A stretch of 11,027 nucleotides of DNA from Dehalococcoidia bacterium. GTDB lineage: Bacteria > Chloroflexota > Dehalococcoidia > GIF9 > AB-539-J10. Below are positions 1 to 7,508 of this stretch, piece after piece; position 1 is the stretch's first letter; every line of letters begins with the position of its first letter. Under the pieces are notes generated by a model that did no database searches, was not told the origin of the DNA, and saw only the letters and a program-made list of their open reading frames with translations. The DNA is taken from the NCBI GenBank assembly GCA_023229725.1, contig JALNYR010000080.1, forward strand, positions 1-11,027. The letters run 5' to 3'. Made by a program: the position numbers and the translations under genes.

Positions 1-1421
1 AAGGTGTCGCCGCCCAGCGACTTGAGGCTGCCCTCGGCGTCGATGTCGATGCGCGGTCCCGCCTCAACGCCGGCGAGACGGCTTTCGGCGAGGCTCTTGA
101 GTCGCTCCTCCAGCAGGGGCAGTCTGTCCTTCGTGACCGAGAAGCCGGCGGCGAGCGGGTGCCCGCCGAAGCTGTTCAGCAGGTCCTTGCACTGCTCGAG
201 AGCCCACGCGAGGTCGAACTCGGGGATGCTGCGGGAACTGCCGCGGCAGAGGTCCTCTCCGGTCGTCACGACGACGGCCGGGCGGTAGTACTCCTTCGAC
301 AGCTTCCCCGCCACGAGGCCGATGACGCCTTCGGGATAGGATTCGTCCGCGGCCATCAGCAGCGCGCACGCGGGCTGCGACGCGAGCTGCGCGTGCGCCA
401 TCTCGTACACCTCGGCGGTGAGGCGCTGTCGCTCGGCGTTAGTGGCGTCCAGGTCCGATGCAAGAGTCGCCGCCTCGTCCACGGACGACGTCATGAGGAG
501 TTGCAGGCTCATGCTTGCGTTCTCGAGCCGTCCGGCGGAGTTGATGCGGGGAGCCAGCGCCCAGGAGATGTCGCCCGACGTGACCGAGCCGGCCGTCAAC
601 CCGGACGTGCTGATGAGCGCCTGGAGTCCGGGACGGGCGGTCCTGTTCAGCACCTCGAGGCCCTTCTGGACGAAGTGGCGGTTCTCTCCCACGAGGGCCA
701 CCATGTCGGCGACGGTCCCGAGGGCGACCAGTTCGAGCAATTCGTCCAGCCGGGATGCGTCATTCCATCCCTGGTAGAGGGCCTGCATGAGCTTGAACGC
801 GATGCCCACGCCCGCGAACTCGGTGAAGCCGTACCTGCTGTCGCGGCGCTTGGCATTGACCACGGCAACGGCCCGAGGCAGCGTGGCGAGCGGCACGTGG
901 TGGTCGGTGATGATGAGGTCGACTCCGAGCGCCGAGGACTTCTCAGCCTCGGCGAGGTCCGAGATGCCGCAGTCACACGTGACCACGAGCGACGCGCCAC
1001 GGTCGTGCATGTCCGCAACGCCGGCGGCGCTGAGGCCGTGACCTTCTCCGACGCGGTCAGGGATGTACTGCACCGTTCGCGCGCCGAGCCTTTCCATCCC
1101 CTCGATGAGCACCGCGCTGGCGGTGACGCCGTCGACGTCGAAGTCCCCGAACACGCCTATCGTCTCGCCCTTGCGGATGGCTACCAGTATCCTGTTCACG
1201 GCTGTCCCGACGTCCGGCAACGCGAAGGGGTCGGCTGCTTTGAAGGCATCGGGATTGAGGAACGATGGCACGTCGGCCGGGCTGACGCCGCGATTGTAGA
1301 GGAGCTGTGCCACGAGAGGTGAGGATGAGACGGCGGCGACGTAGTCGGCAGGCGCCGGTGGTCTGACGCGCCAGCCGGCGGGCAGGGGGCTGGTCGCGGG
1401 TGGTGGTGTCGCGTGTTTCAA
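1..1421 (-). CDS. recJ: Single-stranded-DNA-specific exonuclease RecJ, C-terminus cut by window edge
   Basis: RecJ degrades single-stranded DNA 5' to 3' in recombination and mismatch/base-excision repair. Translating the minus strand from a TTG at 1421 gives 473 residues without a stop before the window edge; the family is usually about 550-600 aa, so roughly 100 C-terminal residues lie outside. Visible motifs, in order, are the DHH-phosphoesterase signature GDFDVDGVTA (D95, D97), VTCDCGIS, the name-giving DHH triad in ITDHHVP (D173-H174-H175), and the DHHA1-domain motif FGGHPLAAGF (G419-G420-H421). All metal-binding residues I can place are intact, so it should be active. TTG is chosen because two in-frame stops lie just upstream, there is no ATG or GTG in the first 30 codons, and a good -10 box sits 8 nt before it. 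No proper Shine-Dalgarno is visible (a GAGG ends 1 nt from the TTG). It is divergent from the tRNA methylthiotransferase gene. The family call is very sure; the exact start is moderately sure. Confidence 0.95.
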   Translation of the reverse strand, partial: MKHATPPPATSPLPAGWRVRPPAPADYVAAVSSSPLVAQLLYNRGVSPADVPSFLNPDAFKAADPFALPDVGTAVNRILVAIRKGETIGVFGDFDVDGVTASAVLIEGMERLGARTVQYIPDRVGEGHGLSAAGVADMHDRGASLVVTCDCGISDLAEAEKSSALGVDLIITDHHVPLATLPRAVAVVNAKRRDSRYGFTEFAGVGIAFKLMQALYQGWNDASRLDELLELVALGTVADMVALVGENRHFVQKGLEVLNRTARPGLQALISTSGLTAGSVTSGDISWALAPRINSAGRLENASMSLQLLMTSSVDEAATLASDLDATNAERQRLTAEVYEMAHAQLASQPACALLMAADESYPEGVIGLVAGKLSKEYYRPAVVVTTGEDLCRGSSRSIPEFDLAWALEQCKDLLNSFGGHPLAAGFSVTKDRLPLLEERLKSLAESRLAGVEAGPRIDIDAEGSLKSLGGDT

Positions 1422-1429
1422 GCCTCGCT

Positions 1430-1459
1430 ACTATACCATACGGCATCGGAGCGGCTGAA
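1430..1459 (-). promoter_or_regulatory. recJ promoter, probably giving a leaderless mRNA
   Basis: On the minus strand TATAGT (1435-1430) matches 5 of 6 -10 consensus bases and ends 8 nt before the recJ TTG. The best -35 is a poor TTCAGC (1459-1454) with an 18-bp spacer. Initiation about 7-8 nt after the -10 would place the 5' end at or next to the start codon. The assignment is inferred from sequence and geometry only. Confidence 0.55.
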
Positions 1460-1491
1460 ACGGACCGCCGCACGTCTCGTGCGCCTGTCGT

Positions 1492-1520
1492 TTGTCCCAT
1501 GACGGTGTCGCGTCTATAAT
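1492..1520 (+). promoter_or_regulatory. Promoter of the MtaB gene, probably giving a leaderless mRNA
   Basis: TTGTCC (1492-1497; 4 of 6 bases of TTGACA), a 17-bp spacer and a perfect TATAAT (1515-1520) form a strong sigma-70-type promoter. Only 8 nt (1521-1528) separate the -10 from the GTG start codon, and these contain no Shine-Dalgarno. The transcript should therefore begin on, or within a base or two of, the start codon. Confidence 0.75.
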
Positions 1521-1528
1521 CGCTCATC

Positions 1529-2857
<1,329 letters not shown>

Positions 2858-3006
2858 GCCGGTGGAGGACCACCTTGTCGTCCGGGTGAAAGAGCCGCCC
2901 AAGGAGGGCAAGGCGAACCAGGCGGTGATACGGGCTGTCGCGCAGTACTACGGAGTCCCGCCTTCAGACGTCCGCATGGTTGTGGGCGCGACGGGACGGC
3001 ACAAGG

Positions 3007-4029
3007 TCATCGAAGTCCCGGACGCGCCCGGCCGGCTGCTGTGACTCCCGGAGCGCGGAGCCTGTGCCGGAGCCTGCAGCAGAGCCGGTAGAGGTGGACG
3101 GCCGCGATGGAGGCAACGAACCTCGGCACGACGGTCCAGAAGAGGCCGATGCCGGCCGCGAGGAACAGGGCCGGGTCCTCCACGATGGAGTGATTGAGGC
3201 CGAGCGCGATGTGCAGGCGCTTCAGCTCGTCGGGTGTGTAGCGCCCGCTGGTCGACTCCTCCACGATGAGCGCACTGCCGTAGATGATGCCGAAGAACGT
3301 CCCGGCCACCCAAATGGCGGCGACGTTTGGCGAGAGGCCCAGGACGGTCATGAGCGGGCGAAAGACGTGGGCAATGCGCTCCGTCCAGCCGAAGGTCTTC
3401 ATAAGTTCGAGGAGTGCCATGACGGGCACCATGATGAGCAGCATCTTGAGCAGCAGCTTCAGCGTCGAAAGGGCCCACGCCGACAGGACCGCGTCGATGG
3501 CAGCGCGCGTCGTGACGCTGTGCGGCATGACGACCGGCGCCGATGTGTCGTCCAAGAACCAGGAAACGATGATGACGGTGAGGCAGGCGGTGACGAGGCG
3601 CAGGGTCACGATGGCGGGCCCGCTGATGCCCGCCTTGTGCTGGATGGTTCCCTCGATGATGAACATGTGGGCGATGGTGATGAAGATGGCAAGCATGATG
3701 AGCTGGGGCGCGGTGAAGGGAATGACCAGCATCATGGCAAAGGCTGCGTAGAAGCTTGATAGCAGGGCGGTGAGCACGGGCAGCGCCGCCTGCGGCGGCA
3801 GGTTGATGAGCCCCATGACCGGGCGGAACACGGGGTCGAGCAGGTAGAGCCAACCGGTCCAGTCGAGAAGCGCCACCGCCAGGGACACGGGCAGGAGAAT
3901 CTTCGCTATCCAGAGGAATCCGTGCACTCCCTTGCCGATGCCCCGGACGATGCCTGTCTTCAGCCGCGCGTCTCTTGGTTCCGTTGCGGGGGCTCCGGAG
4001 GAAGCCGGCTCAGGATGCTCGCGCCTCAC
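3007..4029 (-). CDS. Gate-domain (nucleoside-recognition-like) integral membrane protein
   Basis: The product has 340 aa and is an inner-membrane protein with about seven to eight hydrophobic segments (roughly residues 40-64, 83-105, 109-126, 137-158, 187-209, 235-256 and 286-315). It resembles the membrane proteins with a Gate/nucleoside-recognition domain, a domain shared with concentrative nucleoside transporters and SpmA/SpmB. Conserved-looking polar stretches include EGTIQHKAGISGP (126-138), FGIIYGSALIVEE (246-258) and LGLNHSIVEDPALF (276-289). The first 25 residues are hydrophilic. The start is the GTG at 4029, which overlaps the kinase stop as GTGA and has GGGAG (4041-4037) 7 nt upstream; the open frame continues upstream only as a shadow of the kinase gene. 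It is the last gene of the nucleoside hydrolase-kinase operon, so nucleoside or base transport is a reasonable inference, but substrate and direction are not shown by the sequence. Confidence 0.82.
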   Translation of the reverse strand: MRREHPEPASSGAPATEPRDARLKTGIVRGIGKGVHGFLWIAKILLPVSLAVALLDWTGWLYLLDPVFRPVMGLINLPPQAALPVLTALLSSFYAAFAMMLVIPFTAPQLIMLAIFITIAHMFIIEGTIQHKAGISGPAIVTLRLVTACLTVIIVSWFLDDTSAPVVMPHSVTTRAAIDAVLSAWALSTLKLLLKMLLIMVPVMALLELMKTFGWTERIAHVFRPLMTVLGLSPNVAAIWVAGTFFGIIYGSALIVEESTSGRYTPDELKRLHIALGLNHSIVEDPALFLAAGIGLFWTVVPRFVASIAAVHLYRLCCRLRHRLRAPGVTAAGRARPGLR

Positions 4030-5015
4030 CGGGGCGCTCCCGCATCGCCGGCAAGGGCGAATCCGAACTGCGCTGCCCGCTGGTACAGACTCAGTAGCGT
4101 AGTCATATCGGGACCGCCGCGTGTCTCCGGTCGCGTCGCCTTGAACCCCGCAGCGGCCGAGGCCATGAGCAGCGCGGTGCGCCGTTCGTAGCCCAGCGCG
4201 AGGCATGCGGCGCAGGCGCCGATGAAGACGTCCCCGCAACCCACGGCGCTCACCACGTGCAAACCCAGTTCTATCATGGGCAGCGCGGGTATCGCGGCCG
4301 TTTCGCCGGTGGCGCAGTCCACGAGCAGCGAACCGCGTGCACCCAGCTTCAGCACGATGTGCGCCGGCGCGTTGCGCCGGTCGAGATTCATCACCATGTC
4401 GCGGGGAGCCGCCGCGCCGAAGAGCTGCCGGGCCTCGGCTTCGTTGAGGAAGAGGGAGTCGACGTGTCTTGCGAGCGGGGCAAGCACGGTCCAGCCGTGC
4501 CGCGCGAGGACGCCCGGGTCCCACAGGGCCGGGATGTCCCGGTCGGCGGCCGCCTGGAGGAGATGTGCAGCCACGGGCAGAGGAGGGTCGGAGAGCACGA
4601 CGCAGCGGCAGTCCTGCAGCAGGGTGGACAGCCTTGCCGGCCGGGCGTGGCGGGTGCTCAAGGTGGTGTTTGCGCCAAGGTCGCTGGCGATGACGTTCTG
4701 ACCGGTGTGGTCGACGAAGATGTAGGCGTGTCCGGAGGATTGCCCGGGCATGCGGACGACGCTGCTGCGCACAACGCCCTCGGTGTCGAGAACGGCGAGT
4801 TGCCGGTCTGCGATGTCGTCCTGTCCGAGCGCGGCAAACAGAGCGACCTCGCCCGGGCCCAGGATGCGGGCGGCGGCCACGGCGGTGTTCGCCCCGGTCC
4901 CTCCCGGAACCTCGCTCACTGCGTCGCAGGTGACTTCCTCGCCGGGAGCCGGCAGGTGCTCGACGAGACAGAGGGTGTCCCAGTTGATGGCGCCCGACAC
5001 GAGGACCTTTGCCAT
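4026..5015 (-). CDS. PfkB-family carbohydrate/nucleoside kinase
   Basis: The product has 329 aa and is a ribokinase-fold kinase. It phosphorylates a sugar or nucleoside hydroxyl with ATP in the cytoplasm. N11-W12-D13 is the usual substrate-binding start, VPGGTGANTAVAAARIL (about 36-52) is PfkB signature 1, and SAVGCGDVFIGA (about 256-267) is signature 2 with the catalytic base D262. The common form of signature 2 is DTTGAGD, so T to A and A to C changes flank the anion hole. The ATG at 5015 has GAGGAG (5025-5020) 4 nt upstream and lies 1 nt after the nucleoside hydrolase stop codon. Being between a nucleoside hydrolase and a Gate membrane protein suggests ribose (released by the hydrolase) or a nucleoside such as adenosine as substrate. 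Which one cannot be decided from motifs, so no gene symbol is given. Confidence 0.88.
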   Translation of the reverse strand: MAKVLVSGAINWDTLCLVEHLPAPGEEVTCDAVSEVPGGTGANTAVAAARILGPGEVALFAALGQDDIADRQLAVLDTEGVVRSSVVRMPGQSSGHAYIFVDHTGQNVIASDLGANTTLSTRHARPARLSTLLQDCRCVVLSDPPLPVAAHLLQAAADRDIPALWDPGVLARHGWTVLAPLARHVDSLFLNEAEARQLFGAAAPRDMVMNLDRRNAPAHIVLKLGARGSLLVDCATGETAAIPALPMIELGLHVVSAVGCGDVFIGACAACLALGYERRTALLMASAAAGFKATRPETRGGPDMTTLLSLYQRAAQFGFALAGDAGAPR

Positions 5016-5016
5016 G

Positions 5017-5934
5017 TCACTCCTCGAGCATTCTGGAGAGGAACAGCTGCCTGAAGCGACGGCCGTCCACGGCTATGGCGACGCTGCTGCCGGCTGTGCC
5101 GCGGTGCAGCGTCGTTCTGCCGCGCTGCTCATTGTCCCGCGAATCGACGCTTGCCTCGCCTGTGGCGAAAGTGAAGAGCGACCGGTCCAGCAGGGCCGCC
5201 AGCGCGAGCGGGTCGTGCATGGCGAAGAGCGGCTGCCGGCGAAACGCGAAAGCGACGAGGTCCGCGGCGAGCCGGGCGTACGGTGACGCGCCGGTTCTGA
5301 GGCGCTCGAGGTCCGAGGCATCGAGCGAGCCGGACGGGTCGTTCGTCACATCGAGGCCGACGATGGAGAGGCGAACGCCGGAAGCGAACACGATGGCGGC
5401 TGCCTCGGGGTCTTGCCAGACGTTGAACTCGGCGAACGGCGTCTCGTTGCCGTGGCCGTACCGCGTGAGGCTGAATGCGCCCCCCATCACGACCACTTCG
5501 CGCAGCATGCCGGCCATCTCCGGATGCTCCCGCAGCGCGAGGGCGACGTTCGTGAGAGGGCCGGTTGCGACCAGGGACCGCTCGCCGGGAGCGGCGGCGG
5601 CGAACTCGAACAGCGCCCGGTGAGCCGGCAACGCGGCTGCTGGAAACGATGCCTCGGGCAGAGCCACGCCGCCAAGCGCGTCGGGGCCGTGGTAGCGGAG
5701 CGCGTCGTGGAGGGGCCGGCGAAGCGGCGCCGCGGCGCCCCGGGCCACCGGCACGTCCGAGGCTCCCAGGTGGCGCAGCAGGCGGAGGGCGTTGCGCGTC
5801 GTCATGTCGATGGGGCCGTTCCCGGCGACCGTGGTGACGAGGTCGACACGCACCCCCGGCGAGCGCAGCGCGAGCATGATGGCGAGGGCGTCGTCGAGAC
5901 CGGGGTCGACGTCAAGCGCTAGACTCAGGTTCAC
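5017..5934 (-). CDS. Inosine/uridine-preferring nucleoside hydrolase (IUNH family)
   Basis: The product has 305 aa from a GTG at 5934. It hydrolyses the N-glycosidic bond of ribonucleosides to free base plus ribose in a calcium-dependent active site. The start LALDVDPGLDDALA puts D8, D10, D14 and D15 at the numbers familiar from the Crithidia enzyme. TVAGN gives N39, HGPDALGG sits at 82-89, GHGNETPFAEFNVWQDPEA supplies N163, E169, N171 and D175, and FAMHDPLA supplies H240-D241. All calcium- and ribose-binding residues are therefore present and it should be active. The frame stays open upstream to 6018, but that part has no homology and would overlap nth. It is the first gene of the minus-strand operon (kinase 1 nt downstream, then the Gate protein) and is divergent from nth across 37 bp. 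Base preference cannot be predicted. Confidence 0.92.
   Translation of the reverse strand: MNLSLALDVDPGLDDALAIMLALRSPGVRVDLVTTVAGNGPIDMTTRNALRLLRHLGASDVPVARGAAAPLRRPLHDALRYHGPDALGGVALPEASFPAAALPAHRALFEFAAAAPGERSLVATGPLTNVALALREHPEMAGMLREVVVMGGAFSLTRYGHGNETPFAEFNVWQDPEAAAIVFASGVRLSIVGLDVTNDPSGSLDASDLERLRTGASPYARLAADLVAFAFRRQPLFAMHDPLALAALLDRSLFTFATGEASVDSRDNEQRGRTTLHRGTAGSSVAIAVDGRRFRQLFLSRMLEE
5020..5025 (-). promoter_or_regulatory. Shine-Dalgarno of the PfkB kinase gene
   Basis: GAGGAG on the minus strand lies inside the last codons of the nucleoside hydrolase gene, 4 nt before the kinase ATG. The upstream stop and the start are separated by one base (TGACATG), an arrangement typical of translational coupling. 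Confidence 0.75.
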
Positions 5935-5943
5935 TGCGGCGCA

Positions 5944-5950
5944 TACACTA
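5944..5950. promoter_or_regulatory. Candidate shared -10 element between nucleoside hydrolase and nth
   Basis: TACACTA reads as TACACT toward nth and as TAGTGT toward the nucleoside hydrolase, both of the minimal form TAnnnT. It lies in the 37-bp gap between the start codons. It is 10 nt from the hydrolase GTG, implying an almost leaderless message there, and 22-23 nt from the nth ATG. No convincing -35 is seen in either direction, so this is a weak call based mainly on the lack of room for any other promoter. Confidence 0.35.
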
Positions 5951-5971
5951 GCACATGCGGGAGCCACGTGC

Positions 5972-6682
5972 ATGACGACGATACCTGAAGCAGCCGCCAC
6001 GTTGAGCTGGCGAGACACCGTTCGAGTCGACGATGAGGTGCTCGATGCGGTGCTGAGCCGGCTGGACGAGACCTACGGGCCGCGCGTGTTCGAGTCGCGG
6101 GGAAGGCCGGTGGACGTGCTCATCGAGACGGTGCTGTCGCAGAACACGTCCGACGTCAACTCGCACCGCGCATTCGAGTCACTTCTCGCCCGTTTCGGCA
6201 CGCTCGAAGCCGTTGCAGCGGCGCCGGTGGCGGAGATCGAAGATGCCATCAGGTTCGCGGGACTCTCGCGCATCAAGTCGGTGAGGATACGGGAGATGCT
6301 CGAACGGCTCATACGGGAGAATGGCTCACTGGAGCTGTCGTTCCTCGCCGGGATGAAGCTGGACGAGGCGCGCGCCTACCTGATGAGCCTGAGGGGCGTC
6401 GGTCTGAAGACGGCCAACTGCGTGCTCATCTTCTCGCTGGGATTGCCGGCTCTGCCGGTTGACACCCACGTGTATCGGGTTTCGCGACGCCTTGGCCTCA
6501 TCGGTGCGCGCGTGAGCGTGGAAGCGGCGCACGGGGACCTGGAGGCGCGGGTTCGTCCGGAGGACCGGTACCGCTTCCACCTGCACCTCATCGAACATGG
6601 CAGGCGTGTCTGCCACGCGCGGAAGCCGGCGTGCCGCGTGTGTATCCTCAACGCCCTCTGTCCGAGCGCCTGTGCAGCCTAG
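5972..6682 (+). CDS. nth: Endonuclease III-type DNA glycosylase/AP lyase
   Basis: The product has 236 aa. Nth removes oxidised pyrimidines and cleaves the abasic site in base-excision repair. Key features are LSQNTSD (55-61), the helix-hairpin-helix LRGVGLKTA (140-148) with catalytic lysine K146, VDTHVYRV (163-170) with catalytic aspartate D164, and a C-terminal iron-sulfur site C214-x6-C221-x2-C224-x5-C230 with the exact family spacing. All catalytic residues are present. The ATG at 5972 is preceded by GGGAG (5959-5963) with an 8-nt spacer; the open frame further upstream overlaps the divergent nucleoside hydrolase gene and is rejected. The LSQNTSD wording resembles the archaeal/thermophile-type HhH-GPD branch more than E. 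coli Nth, so a related glycosylase specificity is possible. It is not in an operon with the next gene, which is convergent. Confidence 0.92.
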   Translation: MTTIPEAAATLSWRDTVRVDDEVLDAVLSRLDETYGPRVFESRGRPVDVLIETVLSQNTSDVNSHRAFESLLARFGTLEAVAAAPVAEIEDAIRFAGLSRIKSVRIREMLERLIRENGSLELSFLAGMKLDEARAYLMSLRGVGLKTANCVLIFSLGLPALPVDTHVYRVSRRLGLIGARVSVEAAHGDLEARVRPEDRYRFHLHLIEHGRRVCHARKPACRVCILNALCPSACAA

Positions 6683-6761
6683 ACCCCGAGCGGGAAACGC
6701 AGCCGGCCCTCATTGTGCCGCTCCAGCGAGAACGCAGCATGCTCACGGACCGAATCTGGTG

Positions 6762-7250
6762 CTACTTCTTCGTGGCCTCGTCGAGGTTCTTCCTGGCCTG
6801 TCTTCCGGCTTCCTTGTGAGCTTCGTCGGCCTTCTTCTCGGCCTGCTTGTCGACGGCCTGGTTCCTGGCTGCCTTGTGGACTGCGTCCGCCTGCGCCACG
6901 GCTTCTTTGTAGGTCTTCTGTGCGAGATCGCCGCTCGCCTTGGAGGCGGATAGCGCGTCCTTCACCGCGACGTCTCTCTGCTTCCAGGATTCCGTGAATA
7001 CCGACTGGGCGACGTTCGTAATCGCGTCGCGGACCTTCTTCGCTTCGGTCACGGCCTGGTCATGAGCCTCGTCGGCTCGTTTCCTGGCGTCCTTGTCGAC
7101 AGCCAGCTTCTTGGCGGCTTCGTAGACGGTGTCCGCCTGCTCCTTGGCCTCCTTGTAGGCTTTGGCAGACCGAGCCCACGCATCGTCCAGCAGCTTCCTC
7201 GCTTCCTCAAAGGTCGTTGTCTTCTGAGCGCTCACTTCACCCTTTTCCAC
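6762..7250 (-). CDS. LEA-like Ala/Lys-rich helical repeat protein, function unknown
   Basis: The product has 162 aa and is strongly hydrophilic, rich in Ala, Lys, Asp/Glu and Gln. It has no signal peptide, membrane segment or cysteine, and only one Trp pair (W25, W89). It contains two gap-free copies of a 41-residue unit, Y32-K72 and Y114-K154, exactly 82 residues apart. By my count 24 of 41 positions are identical, including YKEA, AVDK and ADEAH in both. The pattern predicts a continuous amphipathic helix or coiled coil, as in late-embryogenesis-abundant (LEA) and apolipoprotein-like stress proteins. No enzymatic motif is seen. The GTG at 7250 is chosen because a strong GGGAGG (7264-7259) lies 8 nt upstream; the frame is open to 7466, but a good promoter lies inside that stretch. 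A desiccation, osmotic or cold stress role is inferred from composition only. It is convergent with nth. Confidence 0.78.
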   Translation of the reverse strand: MEKGEVSAQKTTTFEEARKLLDDAWARSAKAYKEAKEQADTVYEAAKKLAVDKDARKRADEAHDQAVTEAKKVRDAITNVAQSVFTESWKQRDVAVKDALSASKASGDLAQKTYKEAVAQADAVHKAARNQAVDKQAEKKADEAHKEAGRQARKNLDEATKK

Positions 7251-7258
7251 TACTGACA

Positions 7259-7264
7259 CCTCCC
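7259..7264 (-). promoter_or_regulatory. Shine-Dalgarno deciding the start of the LEA-like gene
   Basis: GGGAGG on the minus strand lies 8 nt before the GTG at 7250. It is the best ribosome-binding site in this region and fixes the start, because the reading frame itself stays open for a further 72 codons upstream. Confidence 0.75.
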
Positions 7265-7330
7265 GTGTCTTGCCCGTCACCTGTGCTCCGGGGGCTGCAA
7301 CCTCGACTCGCGACGAGGCGATGTCCGGGG

Positions 7331-7354
7331 CATTGCCCTCAGCATTGCACTCAG
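7331..7354. repeat. Tandem 12-bp direct repeat at the LEA-like gene's presumed transcription start
   Basis: CATTGCCCTCAG is followed immediately by CATTGCACTCAG, 11 of 12 bases identical. The array lies just downstream of the minus-strand -10 at 7365-7360, so it would span roughly +1 to +23 of the message. It may be a repressor site or simply a short duplication. Confidence 0.7.
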
Positions 7355-7359
7355 TTGTG

Positions 7360-7388
7360 ACAGTAGTCCGTACGTTACGGACTGTCAA
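7360..7388 (-). promoter_or_regulatory. Promoter of the LEA-like gene
   Basis: On the minus strand a perfect TTGACA (7388-7383) is followed by a 17-bp spacer and TACTGT (7365-7360), which is of the minimal TAnnnT form. The start would be near 7353, giving a leader of about 100 nt before the GTG. The spacer itself is a palindrome, listed separately. Confidence 0.65.
7365..7383. promoter_or_regulatory. Palindromic operator candidate inside the LEA-like promoter
   Basis: AGTCCGTA, then CGT, then TACGGACT form a perfect inverted repeat with 8-bp arms and a 3-bp centre. It fills the space between the -35 and -10 boxes and touches both, the classical position for a repressor. The half-site recurs as a second palindrome, ACGGA-G-TCCGT, at 7395-7405 just upstream of the -35. 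Which protein binds is unknown. Confidence 0.6.
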
Positions 7389-7455
7389 ACGACTACGGAG
7401 TCCGTCGCTGACGCTCCGCGATGCTGTCACCCCGGATGCCTCGGCGATAGCGCCT

Positions 7456-7476
7456 GCATGCGGCACATGCCGATGC
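7456..7476. repeat. Inverted repeat with one bulged base
   Basis: GCAT-G-CGGCA, CA, TGCCG-ATGC pairs nine bases on each side with one unpaired G. It lies between the LEA-like promoter and the regulator gene. It has no T-tract, so it is not a terminator; an operator or chance structure is possible. Confidence 0.4.
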
Positions 7477-7508
7477 TGAGTGCGGAAATGGAGAATCGCT
7501 CCGCGCCG

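Noticed and set aside
159..1322. A 387-codon open frame on the plus strand, antisense to recJ
   Set aside because: It is the mirror of a firmly identified RecJ gene; its translation is rich in Arg/Gly/His, has no recognisable domain and no promoter or ribosome-binding site. Long antisense frames are expected at this GC content.
4030..4524. N-terminal extension of the Gate membrane protein by 165 codons
   Set aside because: This part is antisense-like, out-of-frame reading of the PfkB kinase gene on the same strand; a GTGA start/stop overlap with a ribosome-binding site at 4029 explains the true start.
6688..6723. GAGCGG/CCGCTC stem after nth as a terminator
   Set aside because: Only six pairs around a 24-nt loop and no following T-tract, so it does not support a terminator call. 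The 79-bp gap between nth and the LEA-like gene holds nothing else I can support.
6762..7250. Repeats in the LEA-like gene as a CRISPR array or insertion-sequence remnant
   Set aside because: The two copies are 246 bp apart, diverged, in frame and encode matching helices, so this is an internal protein duplication. No CRISPR-like array or transposase is seen anywhere in the window.
7251..7466. 72-codon upstream extension of the LEA-like protein
   Set aside because: A consensus TTGACA/TACTGT promoter with a palindrome lies inside it, and a GGGAGG ribosome-binding site marks the GTG at 7250. The extension also lacks the Ala/Lys helical character of the rest.
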